Origin: a virus
Length of the DNA: 42,277 bases
IMG/VR virus record: IMGVR_UViG_3300034272_001526
Coordinates: 1-42,277 of that record
Strand: one strand, 5' to 3'
A program made the position numbers and the translations under genes. Position 1 is the first letter of the stretch; each line of letters opens with the position of its first letter. The notes under the pieces are model-generated. The model worked only from the letters and a program-made list of their open reading frames with translations, did not search any database and was not told the origin of the DNA. Positions 7,626 through 15,518 of the stretch are shown here, in pieces.

Positions 7626-7802
7626 CTACGGCATCACCCGCGCCACGATCACCCCGCGCTCCGCAGCCGTCAGCGCCGCAAAGGCGTCCACGGCAGCCGC
7701 TGGACCGCGCACCCGCACGACGCGGGTAACCTCCCCGTCTGACAGTTCCTCGACGCCCAGCGTGTTCGGGTTGGGGCGGAGGTGGCGGCGGCGGTCAGGC
7801 AT
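7626..7802 (-). CDS. Small hypothetical protein (58 aa), second gene of a reverse unit
   Basis: The start ATG (7800-7802) overlaps the stop of the upstream reverse gene, and the stop TAG is at 7626-7628. The product is MPDRRRHLRPNPNTLGVEEL, then SDGEVTRVVRVRGPAAAVDA, then a helix ending in ERGVIVARVMP. The alternation of a charged strand and an amphipathic helix looks like a real small fold. It shares the strong reverse promoter at 8027-8055. A forward frame over the same DNA (7588-8076) is judged a shadow. Confidence 0.6.
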   Translation of the reverse strand: MPDRRRHLRPNPNTLGVEELSDGEVTRVVRVRGPAAAVDAFAALTAAERGVIVARVMP

Positions 7803-7983
7803 ACCCGTGCTCGCTGATCTCGAACGCTGCCCGGTGCTGCTCCGGCACCGCAGCCAGCGCCCGCTCGGCAGCGTCGCGCGTCTTGTGGTCGAGCGCCTTC
7901 ACGCCTGCCGCCTTTGCGGCGGCAGCGGCAGCCTTGCGGGCGGACATTGGCAGGGTGCGGAGAGTGAACAGTCCGTAAAGCAT
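7795..7983 (-). CDS. Small Ala-rich hypothetical protein (62 aa)
   Basis: ATG 7981-7983 is preceded by a good ribosome site (GAGGAG, eight bases upstream) and by a CA-rich leader, so it is preferred to the upstream start at 8055, which would lie within the promoter. The product is MLYGLFTLRTLPMSARKAAA followed by an Ala/Lys helix and AVPEQHRAAFEISEHGYA. It is basic and may bind nucleic acid. It is the first gene of a two-gene reverse unit divergent from the Mom-like gene. Confidence 0.65.
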   Translation of the reverse strand: MLYGLFTLRTLPMSARKAAAAAAKAAGVKALDHKTRDAAERALAAVPEQHRAAFEISEHGYA

Positions 7984-8026
7984 TTGCGTGCTCCTCGTGT
8001 GGTGTGTGGTGTGCCCTACACGATGA

Positions 8027-8055
8027 AGTATAGTCAGCGCGTTACGCGCTGTCAA
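8027..8055 (-). promoter_or_regulatory. Consensus sigma70 promoter for the reverse two-gene unit
   Basis: On the reverse strand TTGACA (8050-8055), a 17-base spacer and TATACT (8027-8032) form a near-perfect housekeeping promoter reading into 7983. The forward strand also has TATAGT at 8029-8034, so the divergent Mom-like gene may use the same AT-rich core. Confidence 0.8.
8035..8051. promoter_or_regulatory. Palindromic operator inside the promoter spacer
   Basis: CAGCGCGTTACGCGCTG is a perfect 7+3+7 inverted repeat lying between the -35 and -10 boxes, where a bound dimer would block RNA polymerase. Candidate ligands are the phage HTH proteins at 3666, 9070 or 15515. Confidence 0.65.
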
Positions 8056-8065
8056 GGGGTGGCGC

Positions 8066-8704
8066 GTGGCACTTGAAAGATACGCCGTCCGCCCGGTGTC
8101 GTACCGACACGCGATGGAGGTGGTGGTACGCCATCACTACCTGCACCGCCGGTGCCCGTGCTCGGTTGCGTTCGGCCTGTTCTTGGGTGACGCACTAAAG
8201 GGCGTCGTGTGCTATGGCACGCCGAGCAGCGCCCCTCTTAGGAGTGGACTAGCCGGACCTGAGCACGCAATGAACGTGGTGGAACTGACGCGCCTCTGGG
8301 TCTGTGACAGCGTGCCGCGCAACGGTGAGAGCTTCCTGATCGGGCGCACGTTGAAGCACGCTGGCAAGGAGATCGTGGTGTCGTTCGCTGACGCCTCATT
8401 AGGGCACGTCGGCACGGTCTATCAGGCGTCTAACTTCTTGTATACCGGTCTCTCCGCGAAGCGGAGTAACTGGACGGTCGAGGGAATCGACTCGCACTGC
8501 CAGACGATTGCCGACAAGTACACCGCTGACGAGCTGCGCGCGAAGTTTGGGGAGCGGTTCACGCGCCACCCCCGCCCGCGAAAGCATCGGTATGTGTACC
8601 TCAACGCGCATGGCCGACGCCGCGCGGCGCTGTTGTCTGCGCTGCGGTATCCACTTGAACCATACCCGAAGGTGACAACGCAAATACAGGAGCGTGCCGC
8701 ATGA
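8066..8704 (+). CDS. Mom-like DNA adenine modification protein
   Basis: The 212-residue product matches the family of phage Mu Mom, the acyltransferase-fold (GNAT-like) enzyme that converts adenine in DNA to a carbamoylmethyl form and protects against restriction. Diagnostic segments are HHYLHRRCPCSVAFGLF (23-39), a GxxxYGTPSS turn, NVVELTRLWVCDSVPRNGES (70-89), VVSFADASLGHVGTVYQASN (104-123) and YTGLSAKRSNW. The GTG start at 8066 has an AAGGGG ribosome site about seven bases upstream. The gene opens the second forward block, divergent from a repressed-looking reverse unit. Function is inferred from family; its target motif is unknown. Confidence 0.8.
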   Translation: MALERYAVRPVSYRHAMEVVVRHHYLHRRCPCSVAFGLFLGDALKGVVCYGTPSSAPLRSGLAGPEHAMNVVELTRLWVCDSVPRNGESFLIGRTLKHAGKEIVVSFADASLGHVGTVYQASNFLYTGLSAKRSNWTVEGIDSHCQTIADKYTADELRAKFGERFTRHPRPRKHRYVYLNAHGRRRAALLSALRYPLEPYPKVTTQIQERAA

Positions 8705-8751
8705 CCCCCACCCCCATCGCCGCGCGGCGGCAGGAGCTGACGAGTGAGTGA
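8701..8751 (+). CDS. Tiny bridging ORF (16 aa)
   Basis: ATGA overlaps the stop of the Mom-like gene. It encodes MTPTPIAARRQELTSE and its TGA overlaps the GTG start of the next gene. It probably serves to carry ribosomes from one gene to the next; a function for the peptide is not indicated. Confidence 0.35.
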   Translation: MTPTPIAARRQELTSE

Positions 8752-9073
8752 GACGACGACGCGCACCGAAGCGCGCAAGCTGGCAAAGACGGTCGAGAGC
8801 GTGCTGCAATCCAACGCGGAAGCCGAGCGATACAACGTGCTGACCGACGTGCTGGAGATGGTGCTAGAGGACGCCGAGGCCCGAGGGGCGCAGCGGGAGC
8901 GGGAGCGGTGCGTGGCGGCTGTGCAGGCGCTGTACGACGCGACACCGCACAAGCGCCACGCGGACGGGCGGCTGAACTTCGAGTACGACAGCGGATTCGA
9001 TCAGGGCCGTGAGGATGGGCTTGAAGATGCCATCGAAGCAATCGAGAACCCCACCACAGCGGTGCAGCCGTGA
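8744..9073 (+). CDS. Hypothetical helical protein (109 aa), GTG start
   Basis: The start is GTG 8744 within the tiny bridging ORF. The product has long charged helices (RTEARKLAKTVESVLQSNAE, then LEDAEARGAQRERERCVAAV) and an acidic C-terminus with FDQGREDGLEDAIEAIEN. A coiled coil of about 40 residues is likely. No family is recognised. It ends in a GTGA overlap with the HTH regulator. Confidence 0.6.
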   Translation: MSETTTRTEARKLAKTVESVLQSNAEAERYNVLTDVLEMVLEDAEARGAQRERERCVAAVQALYDATPHKRHADGRLNFEYDSGFDQGREDGLEDAIEAIENPTTAVQP

Positions 9074-9348
9074 GCGCCCCCGACCTCGCCCACCTCGCGC
9101 CCGTCGCGCCGTACATCACGCCGCCGCCGCCGCCGCTGGCGCAACTGCTGCGGGAGTGGCGGGAGTATCGCGGGCTGTCCATGCAGCAGCTGGCCGACCG
9201 CGCGGGCATCAGCAAGCAGTGCGTGTTCAAGCTCGAGCACGGCGTCCACCTCCCCGTGATCAGCACGCTCACGGCCATTGCGACCGCGTTGGATCTCACC
9301 TGTTCCATCACGCTCGAGCCGCACGAGGATTCCGCCGATGTCGCATAA
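9070..9348 (+). CDS. Cro/C1-type HTH transcriptional regulator (92 aa)
   Basis: GTG 9070 overlaps the previous TGA. After a Pro-rich lead (about 18-25), residues 26-85 form a canonical HTH_3 (XRE) domain: LLREWREYRGLSMQQLADRA, then GISKQCVFKLEHGVHLPVIS. There is no catalytic or oligomerisation domain beyond it. It is a good candidate to act at the palindromic operator 8035-8051 or at the promoter at 9581, directly downstream. Whether it represses or activates is unknown. Confidence 0.8.
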   Translation: MSAPDLAHLAPVAPYITPPPPPLAQLLREWREYRGLSMQQLADRAGISKQCVFKLEHGVHLPVISTLTAIATALDLTCSITLEPHEDSADVA

Positions 9349-9577
9349 ACTCGCACCCCAACGCACACGCCACCCGCGCGGCGGCACCAGCTACCCGTGG
9401 CCGAGAATGGCCGTGGGTGACGCTGCGGTGTTCCCGTGCGGCCCCGACGGCCACCTGAAGCTGCAGCGGCACCTGCTGATCCTCATTCGCAACTGGAAGC
9501 GGATGTCCGGCGAAACGCAGCGCAGTTACCGCACATCGCGAACCGGCACCGACATCGTCGTCACCCGCTTTGTGTAA
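9338..9577 (+). CDS. Hypothetical basic protein (79 aa)
   Basis: ATG 9338 lies eleven bases inside the regulator gene. The product starts MSHKLAPQRTRHPRGGTSYP and is rich in Arg and His, then forms strands (VGDAAVFP) and a helix with a run of basic residues (HLLILIRNWKRMSGETQRSY), ending TSRTGTDIVVTRFV. It looks like a small DNA-binding protein; similar short phage proteins have the same WKRxSGxxQRSYRTxRxxxxIVVxR pattern. Function unknown. Confidence 0.6.
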   Translation: MSHKLAPQRTRHPRGGTSYPWPRMAVGDAAVFPCGPDGHLKLQRHLLILIRNWKRMSGETQRSYRTSRTGTDIVVTRFV

Positions 9578-9580
9578 GAG

Positions 9581-9609
9581 TTGACAAGTCCAGTTTGAGG
9601 CAGTACACT
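9581..9609 (+). promoter_or_regulatory. Consensus sigma70 promoter for the replication genes
   Basis: TTGACA (9581-9586), a 17-base spacer and TACACT (9604-9609) lie 66 bases before the Sak4-like gene. The start of the spacer is part of the GACAAGTYCAGTTT motif also found at 3592-3605, which suggests common regulation of the two early units. Confidence 0.75.
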
Positions 9610-9674
9610 GGTCAGACGGACGCTGACCGCAGCGCCGAGGCGCAATCGCCACCACGTTCCACCACGAGGTTCGC

Positions 9675-10442
9675 ATGACCACCACAAGCCGCTGGGCCAC
9701 CAGCGGCATCACACGCCCCCCGAAGCTGCTGATCTACGGCACGCATGGAGTGGGCAAGACCACCACGGCGGCACAGTTCCCCGGCGCGATGGTTCTGCGC
9801 GCCGAGGACGGCGTTGCGGGGCTGAACGTGCCGGTGTCGCCGGTCGTCAGCACGTACACTGAAGCCGTCGGCTGTCTCAGCGACCTGTTCTCGATGCCGC
9901 CTGGCACGCTCGTCGTAGACTCCATCGATGCGCTCGAGTCGATGGTGTGGGCCGAGACGTGCAACCGGCTTGGCGTCGCCAGCATCGAAGCCCCCGGATA
10001 CGGCAAGGGTTACACCGAAGCCGACTTGGTCTGGCTGGAACTGCGGCGTGGCTTGACGCTGCTCAATGAGGCGGGCTGGCTCATCATCCTCATCGCCCAC
10101 GCGCAGATCGTGCAGTTTGATGACCCCGCGACCGAGTCGTACAGCCGTCACGTCATCAAGCTGCACAAGCGCGCCCGTGCGCTGTGGTCCGAGTGGGTGG
10201 ACGTGATCGGCTTTGCGCACTGGGAGAACACCGTCCAGTCGCGCAAGGGCGACGACAAGAAGGTCCGCGCCACCGGCACGGGCCGACGCGCCATCGCGCT
10301 GCAGGAGTCACCGGCCTACGACGCGAAAAACCGCTACGGGATGCCGCCGATCCTCCCGCTTGACGCCACGCATCTCCTGAATGCCCTGCACGCGGGTGGC
10401 TGTCCGCTGCCTGCACCCACTGCTTTCACCTCCGAGGTCTGA
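9675..10442 (+). CDS. RecA-like AAA ATPase, Sak4-type annealing protein
   Basis: This 255-residue AAA_24-type P-loop protein has Walker A at 22-30 (GTHGVGKTT), Walker B at about 79-84 (LVVDSID) and a sensor-like IILIAHAQI strand near residue 140. Phage proteins of this class (Sak4) form a shortened RecA core and help single-strand annealing recombination with the phage SSB. The gene beside it encodes a DUF669 probable SSB, the usual Sak4 pairing. It is preceded by its own strong promoter. The acidic and aromatic C-terminus ends two bases before the next ATG. Confidence 0.8.
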   Translation: MTTTSRWATSGITRPPKLLIYGTHGVGKTTTAAQFPGAMVLRAEDGVAGLNVPVSPVVSTYTEAVGCLSDLFSMPPGTLVVDSIDALESMVWAETCNRLGVASIEAPGYGKGYTEADLVWLELRRGLTLLNEAGWLIILIAHAQIVQFDDPATESYSRHVIKLHKRARALWSEWVDVIGFAHWENTVQSRKGDDKKVRATGTGRRAIALQESPAYDAKNRYGMPPILPLDATHLLNALHAGGCPLPAPTAFTSEV

Positions 10443-10444
10443 TC

Positions 10445-10933
10445 ATGTCGTTCTACACCGCTACCAACGCCGCCCCGCGCCCCGAGCGCGCCTCCGTCCT
10501 CCCGCAGGGCACCTACCGCGCCGTCATCATGCGCGCCGAAATGAAGCCGACCAAGCGGGGCGACGGCGAGTTTCTGGAACTGGAGTTCGTGGTGCTGGAA
10601 GGCGAGCACACGAACCGCAAGTTCTGGGATCGGCTCAACCTGAAGAACCCGAACGAAACTGCCGTGCAGATCGCGCGGGAAGCGATGGACGAGCTCTGCT
10701 TCGTGACTGGCAAGCTGTCGCTCACCAGCGCGCAAGAATTGGTCGGCTCGACCGTCGCGGTGCAGTTGAAGGTCAAGCAGAACAGCCAGACGAAGGAACC
10801 CGAGCAGGCCGTCGTCCGCTTCCTGAAGGACACGGGGCCAGGCACCGTGGCGGCTGCGCCGACGCGGCCCACGCCGACGCCTGTGGCATCGAACGCCGTC
10901 CCGGCATGGGCCCAGCCCCGCCCGGCCGCGTGA
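10445..10933 (+). CDS. ssb: DUF669 protein, probable single-stranded DNA-binding protein
   Basis: The 162-residue product has the DUF669 pattern: an N-terminal LPQGTYRAVIMRAEMKPTKR strand pair, a central GEFLELEFVVLEGEHTNRKF with FWDRLNLKNPNETAVQIARE, then a VGSTVAVQLKVKQN strand and a disordered Pro/Ala-rich tail (about 130-162). DUF669 members are OB-like phage SSB proteins that partner Sak4 ATPases and helicases. The neighbours on both sides fit this. The tail resembles the protein-interaction tip of SSBs but lacks a strongly acidic end. Confidence 0.75.
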   Translation: MSFYTATNAAPRPERASVLPQGTYRAVIMRAEMKPTKRGDGEFLELEFVVLEGEHTNRKFWDRLNLKNPNETAVQIAREAMDELCFVTGKLSLTSAQELVGSTVAVQLKVKQNSQTKEPEQAVVRFLKDTGPGTVAAAPTRPTPTPVASNAVPAWAQPRPAA

Positions 10934-12777
10934 TCTTGCGCGACTACCAGTTGGCAGCGGTGGATGCCGCTGCCAACTGGGCGACCGCCCGCCCATCAGA
11001 TCACGGCGTGATCGTGCTCCCGACCGGAGCCGGAAAAACTGCGGTGATGTCTGGCCTCGTGCAGCGGGTGCGCGAGGCCGATTCGTCTGCACGCCTGCTG
11101 ATCCTCGCACACCGCAAGGAACTGCTGCAGCAGAGCATCCAGACGGCGTGGCGCATGATGCCCGCATCCGATGTGGGCATCTACGCCGCGTCACTGCGGC
11201 GGAAGGATCGGAAGTCCCCGCTCACGGTGGCGAGCATCCAGAGCCTACTGCGCGATCCTTACGCCATCGGGGCGCAGGATGTCGTGCTGATCGATGAGTG
11301 CCACCTCGTGCCGCCCGACGCCGACACCGGCTTCCGCAAGACGCTGGCGGGGCTGCACGCGATGCGGCCCGACGTGCGCGTGATCGGCCTGACCGCGACG
11401 CCGTATCGGCTCGGCAGCGGGCTGCTGCACACGGGCGAGAACTCGCTGTTCAAGGGGATCATCTACGAGGTCGGCATCCCCGAGCTTCTGCAGCAGGGCT
11501 ACCTCTGCCCCGTGCGCCCGAAGGCCACGCACGCGCGGCTCTCGACCGCTGGTGTCGCGGTGCGTGGCGACTTTGTTCCGGCGCAACTCAGCGCCGCCGT
11601 GGACATCGACAGCACCACGCAAGCCATCGTCGCGGAGTGCGTGCAGAACTTTCAGGATCGTCACTGCTGGCTCGTCTTCGGCTGCAGCGTCGAGCACGCC
11701 GAGCATCTTGCCGCCGCATTTAACCAGCGCGGCATTCCGACGGAAGCGGTGCATGGCACCATGACGGATTCTGAGCGCGACATCGCACTCTCGAGATTCC
11801 GCAGCGGCGCGCTGCGCTGCGTCGTGACGTGCGAACTGCTCACCACGGGCTTCGACCATCCGGCCATCGATGCCATCGCGCTTGTGCGGCCCACGAAGTC
11901 GGCAGGGCTGTTCTACCAGATGTGCGGGCGGGGCTTTCGGCCGCACCCGAGCAAGATCGATTGCCTCGTGCTCGACTTTGCGGGGAACACGATGCGCCAC
12001 GGGCCGCTTGACACGATTTCCGAGCGCATCAAGGATCGCGCGCCTGGGGACGGTATGGGTGTCGCGCCTGCGAAGGAGTGCCCGAACTGCGAAGCCATCG
12101 TGCCCGCGAGTGCGCTGGTGTGCCCGCACTGCGAGCACCAGTTCCCCGCACCGAAGCCGAAGCTGGAGCGCGAGGCGAGCACCGCGCCGCTCTTGTCGTC
12201 ACAGGTCGCCGTGAAGATTCCCGAGTGGCATCCGGTGAACGGCGTGGTCGTGCATGAGACCTCCCCGCGTGATGTGACGAAGCGGCCGACGCTGCGCGTG
12301 GACTACCTGAGCGGCCCTCGCACCGTCGCGAGTGAGTGGGTGTGCTTCAGCCACCCGCAGGACGGCTACGCGTACAGCAAGGCGCGGCAGTGGTGGCGTG
12401 AGCGGTTCGGGGATCGAGACTGCCCCGTGAGTGCCTTTGATGCGGCGGTTGACATCGACAGCCTGCCAGAGTTCTACATCCTGCCCTCGGAGATCTGCGT
12501 GGCACAAGATGGGGAGTACCAGCGCGTCGCGGCGGTGCGCTGGCCCGGGGACCGCGCGCGCCGAATCGCGGAAGCGGCGTTTCAGGCAAGCAAGAACACG
12601 GCGCTGCCGAAGGCATGCTGGACGTGCGCGCATCTGGACGGCGACGGGCGCTGCACACTGGCTGCAATGGTGCCGCCGCCCGAGGTGCAAGCCGTGGGCT
12701 GCGAGATGTACGACGTCCAGCACGACGCTGAAGTCTTTGCGATCAATGCGGTCTACCATGATGAGGTGCCGTTCTGA
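10930..12777 (+). CDS. SF2 DNA helicase, RadD/UvsW-like, with zinc ribbon
   Basis: GTG 10930 is chosen because it overlaps the SSB stop, gives the conserved LRDYQLAAVD Q-motif region at once, and follows the GTGA habit of this genome; ATG 10906 is an alternative. The 615-residue protein has Walker A PTGAGKT (31-37), a DECH box (122-125), GLTATP (motif III region), helicase C-terminal motifs with TTGFDHPAIDAI and QMCGRGFRP, then a Cys4 zinc ribbon (CPNC and CPHC, about 384-402) and a second Cys cluster near the end (CWTC then CTL and CEMY). It resembles RadD (YejH), a repair and replication helicase. Confidence 0.85.
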   Translation: MILRDYQLAAVDAAANWATARPSDHGVIVLPTGAGKTAVMSGLVQRVREADSSARLLILAHRKELLQQSIQTAWRMMPASDVGIYAASLRRKDRKSPLTVASIQSLLRDPYAIGAQDVVLIDECHLVPPDADTGFRKTLAGLHAMRPDVRVIGLTATPYRLGSGLLHTGENSLFKGIIYEVGIPELLQQGYLCPVRPKATHARLSTAGVAVRGDFVPAQLSAAVDIDSTTQAIVAECVQNFQDRHCWLVFGCSVEHAEHLAAAFNQRGIPTEAVHGTMTDSERDIALSRFRSGALRCVVTCELLTTGFDHPAIDAIALVRPTKSAGLFYQMCGRGFRPHPSKIDCLVLDFAGNTMRHGPLDTISERIKDRAPGDGMGVAPAKECPNCEAIVPASALVCPHCEHQFPAPKPKLEREASTAPLLSSQVAVKIPEWHPVNGVVVHETSPRDVTKRPTLRVDYLSGPRTVASEWVCFSHPQDGYAYSKARQWWRERFGDRDCPVSAFDAAVDIDSLPEFYILPSEICVAQDGEYQRVAAVRWPGDRARRIAEAAFQASKNTALPKACWTCAHLDGDGRCTLAAMVPPPEVQAVGCEMYDVQHDAEVFAINAVYHDEVPF

Positions 12778-12947
12778 TGACACGCGAGGAGTTCTTCGCC
12801 GCTGGCGGCACGGTGGACGTGATCCATCGCAACCCACCTGAATCGCGCCGCTTGGCGACTGTGACAGTGAACGGGCGCACCGTGCGAGGACGCGGGGCAT
12901 CCATAGACGAAGCCATCGCACGCGCGGTGGCGCAGTTGCGCGCATGA
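12777..12947 (+). CDS. Small hypothetical protein (56 aa)
   Basis: TGATG joins it to the helicase gene, and ATGA joins its end to the primase gene. The product starts MTREEFFAAGGTVDVIHRNP, has a strand pair with VTVNGRTVRGRGASIDEAI and a final helix. The strand-strand-helix arrangement resembles small double-stranded-RNA- or DNA-binding folds; no family is assigned. Its place between helicase and primase suggests a replication accessory role. Confidence 0.6.
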   Translation: MTREEFFAAGGTVDVIHRNPPESRRLATVTVNGRTVRGRGASIDEAIARAVAQLRA

Positions 12948-15154
12948 CCGCCCTCCTCGCCGCCGCCCAAAGCTATGCCCAACGCGGCTGGCCCGTCTTC
13001 CCGCTCGTGTGGTGGGACGGGGACGCGTGTAGCTGCGGCGATCCTGCGTGCCCCTCGCCAGGCAAGCACCCGTACTTCGTGCTCGCTCCGCGTGGGTTCT
13101 ACAACGCCACCACCGATGCGGACACCATCAGCCAGTGGTGGGCGCGTGAGCCGCGCTGCAACATCGGCATCCGCACTGGCGCTGAGTCTGGGCTGCTCGT
13201 CATCGACGTGGACACCCGCGCGACCAAGGATGGCGAGCAGACGCTGCGCGAGATCACGCGGGTGGTGGGGCCGCTGCCGGACACGGTCGAGGCGATCACC
13301 GGCAGCAAGTCGCGGCACCTCTTGTTTCAGTACCCCGGCCACAAGGTCGCCGCCAAGCTGGGCGAGGGCATCGATGTCAAGAGCGACGGCGGCTACATCG
13401 TTGGCGCGCCATCGAACCACATGTCGGGCTTTGACTACGTGTGGAACGCCGACCAGCATCCCGACGACGTGCCGGTCGCCGCGCTGCCTGCGGCATGGCT
13501 CACGCGGTTGCAGCGATCCGAATCGGTCGCGCTGGTCCCAGCGACGGCGGGGGAGGTCTTTTCCCCCTACCTTATCAAGAAGATCCGCTCGGCAACCGGC
13601 GTGCTCTCGCCGGACGATTACGACACCTATGTCGGCGTCGGCATGGCGCTGCACCACGAGAGCCGGGGCCACGATATGGCGTTCGGGCTGTGGTGGGAAT
13701 GGTGCTCGAGCTGGGTGGCCGTCAACCCGCAGACGAAGAAGGCCAGCCTCACCGAGGTGCGCCGCCATTGGTCGGGCTTCGGCAAGACGACGGGCGATCC
13801 ACGCACGTTTGGCTGGCTCTGGCGGTCGGCCGAGGCACAGGGCTGGATCGCGCCCGAGGCTCCGGTGCCCGTGGTGCGCCCCAGCGCCCCGCTGGCGACC
13901 TTCGACGCGCGGTGGGCGACGGACGCTCCCGGCATGCTCGGAACGGTCGTCCGGTGGTCACTGGCGACCGCGCCGGTCCCTGTGCCGGTGTATAGCCTCG
14001 CGGCGGCGCTCGCCCTCGGTTCCGTCGCGAGCGGGCGGCAGTACCAGATGCGCGGGACGTTCAGCCCGCTATTCCTGCTCGTGTCGGGCCGCACGGCGTC
14101 GGGCAAGGATCACGTCAATTCCACGATCAAGGCGGTGCTGAGAGCGGTGGACCGCTCCCTGCTGGGGCCAGGGGAGTTCGCGTCCGAGTCAGCGGTGCTC
14201 TCCACGCTGGCACACCAGCCGCAGATTGTGTCGGTTATGGACGAGTTCGGTCAGCAGTTGAGCGGGGCCAAGGCGCAGGGCATGGCGCACAAGGCTGGGG
14301 CGCTGCGGCAGATGATGGTGTCGTGGAGCTCGGCCTCGTCCTCGATGGAGGGCAAGGCGCTGTCGTCGCTTGGCATGAAGCCCAGCGACGTGCGCCCGCC
14401 TGTGTCGATTGAGCGGCCGTGCCTCGTCCTCGTCGGGCTCACCACGCCTGTCCGGCTGCACAAGGGGCTGGAGAGTGATCACATCGGCGACGGCTTCCTG
14501 AACCGCTGGCTGCTGCTCGAGCATGACGAACCCCGCGAGACGGCTGATGCCAAGACGCTGCCGCCGGTCCCCGAGGGGATCACCGAGTGGATGCGCCGCG
14601 TGGCGGCTCCGCGTGGCGATCTCCCCCGCACGGCTGGCACCGCACCGGCGGCGCTCGAGGTGCCGGTGGACGACGACGCGCTGGCGCTGCTGCGCACCCT
14701 CGCACATGACGCCACGGCCCGCGACAACGCCCTCGACGCCGCGCTGCAGGGGCTCTGGGGGCGGGCTGGTGAGCAAGTGGCGCGCGTGGCGCTGATCGCG
14801 GCGCTGGCCGATGCCGAGACGCCCGTGCTGGCGCGGGTGAGCGTGGCGCATGTGCAGTGGGCCCACCGCGTGGTCTGGTGGAGCGTACATCGGCTGGTCG
14901 CAATGGCGCAGGACCGGCTGGGCGACTCCCCGTTTGAACTGATGCGGTCGAAGGCCTTGGCGGCGGTGCAGGCGTCGGGCACCACGGGGCTTTCGCGGCG
15001 GGAGCTCATGCGAGGCGCGATGCGGTCGCAACCGGCGCACAACGTGGATGCCGTCATGCTGGCCCTGCAAGAAGCCGGGCAGGTGCGTGTGGGCACCAGC
15101 GGGGCGAAGAATCGGGCACACTACTGGGCGGGGGACGACGAGGAGGGGGAGTAG
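12944..15154 (+). CDS. Bifunctional primase-polymerase with DUF3987-like ATPase domain
   Basis: The 736-residue replication protein starts with a PrimPol domain (about 5-185): Cys motif around SCGDPACPSPGKHP (30-43), NIGIRTG (73-79), catalytic VIDVD (86-90), RHLLF near 124 and DGGYIVGAPSNH (148-159). A PriCT-type helical domain follows (about 205-300; YDTYVGVGMALH, TFGWLWRSAEAQGW). The ATPase part carries a P-loop GRTASGKD (382-389). A winged-helix end (SRRELMRGAMRSQ) completes it. It probably primes and unwinds phage DNA. It is the last gene of the forward replication block and precedes a strong terminator. Confidence 0.85.
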   Translation: MTALLAAAQSYAQRGWPVFPLVWWDGDACSCGDPACPSPGKHPYFVLAPRGFYNATTDADTISQWWAREPRCNIGIRTGAESGLLVIDVDTRATKDGEQTLREITRVVGPLPDTVEAITGSKSRHLLFQYPGHKVAAKLGEGIDVKSDGGYIVGAPSNHMSGFDYVWNADQHPDDVPVAALPAAWLTRLQRSESVALVPATAGEVFSPYLIKKIRSATGVLSPDDYDTYVGVGMALHHESRGHDMAFGLWWEWCSSWVAVNPQTKKASLTEVRRHWSGFGKTTGDPRTFGWLWRSAEAQGWIAPEAPVPVVRPSAPLATFDARWATDAPGMLGTVVRWSLATAPVPVPVYSLAAALALGSVASGRQYQMRGTFSPLFLLVSGRTASGKDHVNSTIKAVLRAVDRSLLGPGEFASESAVLSTLAHQPQIVSVMDEFGQQLSGAKAQGMAHKAGALRQMMVSWSSASSSMEGKALSSLGMKPSDVRPPVSIERPCLVLVGLTTPVRLHKGLESDHIGDGFLNRWLLLEHDEPRETADAKTLPPVPEGITEWMRRVAAPRGDLPRTAGTAPAALEVPVDDDALALLRTLAHDATARDNALDAALQGLWGRAGEQVARVALIAALADAETPVLARVSVAHVQWAHRVVWWSVHRLVAMAQDRLGDSPFELMRSKALAAVQASGTTGLSRRELMRGAMRSQPAHNVDAVMLALQEAGQVRVGTSGAKNRAHYWAGDDEEGE

Positions 15155-15180
15155 GGGTGTGCTCCAGTACATGAACGGTG

Positions 15181-15214
15181 AACGGGGCCATGCATTCCAC
15201 TGCATGGCCCCGTT
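15181..15214. terminator. Bidirectional rho-independent terminator between convergent units
   Basis: AACGGGGCCATGCA and its perfect complement enclose a six-base loop (TTCCAC). The stem continues into TTTGTCTGT on the forward strand. It lies between the primase stop (15154) and the stop of the reverse gene at 15234, the right place to end both transcripts. Confidence 0.8.
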
Positions 15215-15233
15215 TGTCTGTCAGACCCCTGTG

Positions 15234-15518
15234 TTACGCCACCTCCGCATGCTCGACCACCCACTGCAGCACGTCGAGGTTGTCGAGGATGTCCCCGATG
15301 CAGGCCCACGGGACCAACTGCTTGGCAATCGTCTCGCAGGCGTACTCCAGACGCCACCGCTCAGCGAACTCCGCAGAGTCTTCGGGGTGTGGCCGCCCAG
15401 ACTGCACCACGGCCTCGTAGCGTGGCATGTGGGCGGCGAGGGCGGCGAGGGCTGCACTCGCCGCGTTGAGGGCGTCCTGCGTGATCGTGAGGCGCGCGGG
15501 GGGGATGTTCAGCGTCAT
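15234..15518 (-). CDS. Hypothetical helical protein (94 aa)
   Basis: ATGA overlaps the stop of the upstream reverse gene. The product is MTLNIPPARLTITQDALNAA followed by an Ala-rich helix, a charged helix (EDSAEFAERWRLEYACETIA) and a C-terminal CIGDILDNLDVLQWVVEHAE. All-helical and acidic; no family recognised. It is the promoter-distal gene of the reverse cluster and ends at the bidirectional terminator. Confidence 0.6.
   Translation of the reverse strand: MTLNIPPARLTITQDALNAASAALAALAAHMPRYEAVVQSGRPHPEDSAEFAERWRLEYACETIAKQLVPWACIGDILDNLDVLQWVVEHAEVA

Noticed and set aside
7588-8076. Forward open frame across the reverse two-gene unit
   Set aside because: The reverse genes have a promoter, ribosome site and overlapping stop/start; the forward product has no recognisable pattern.
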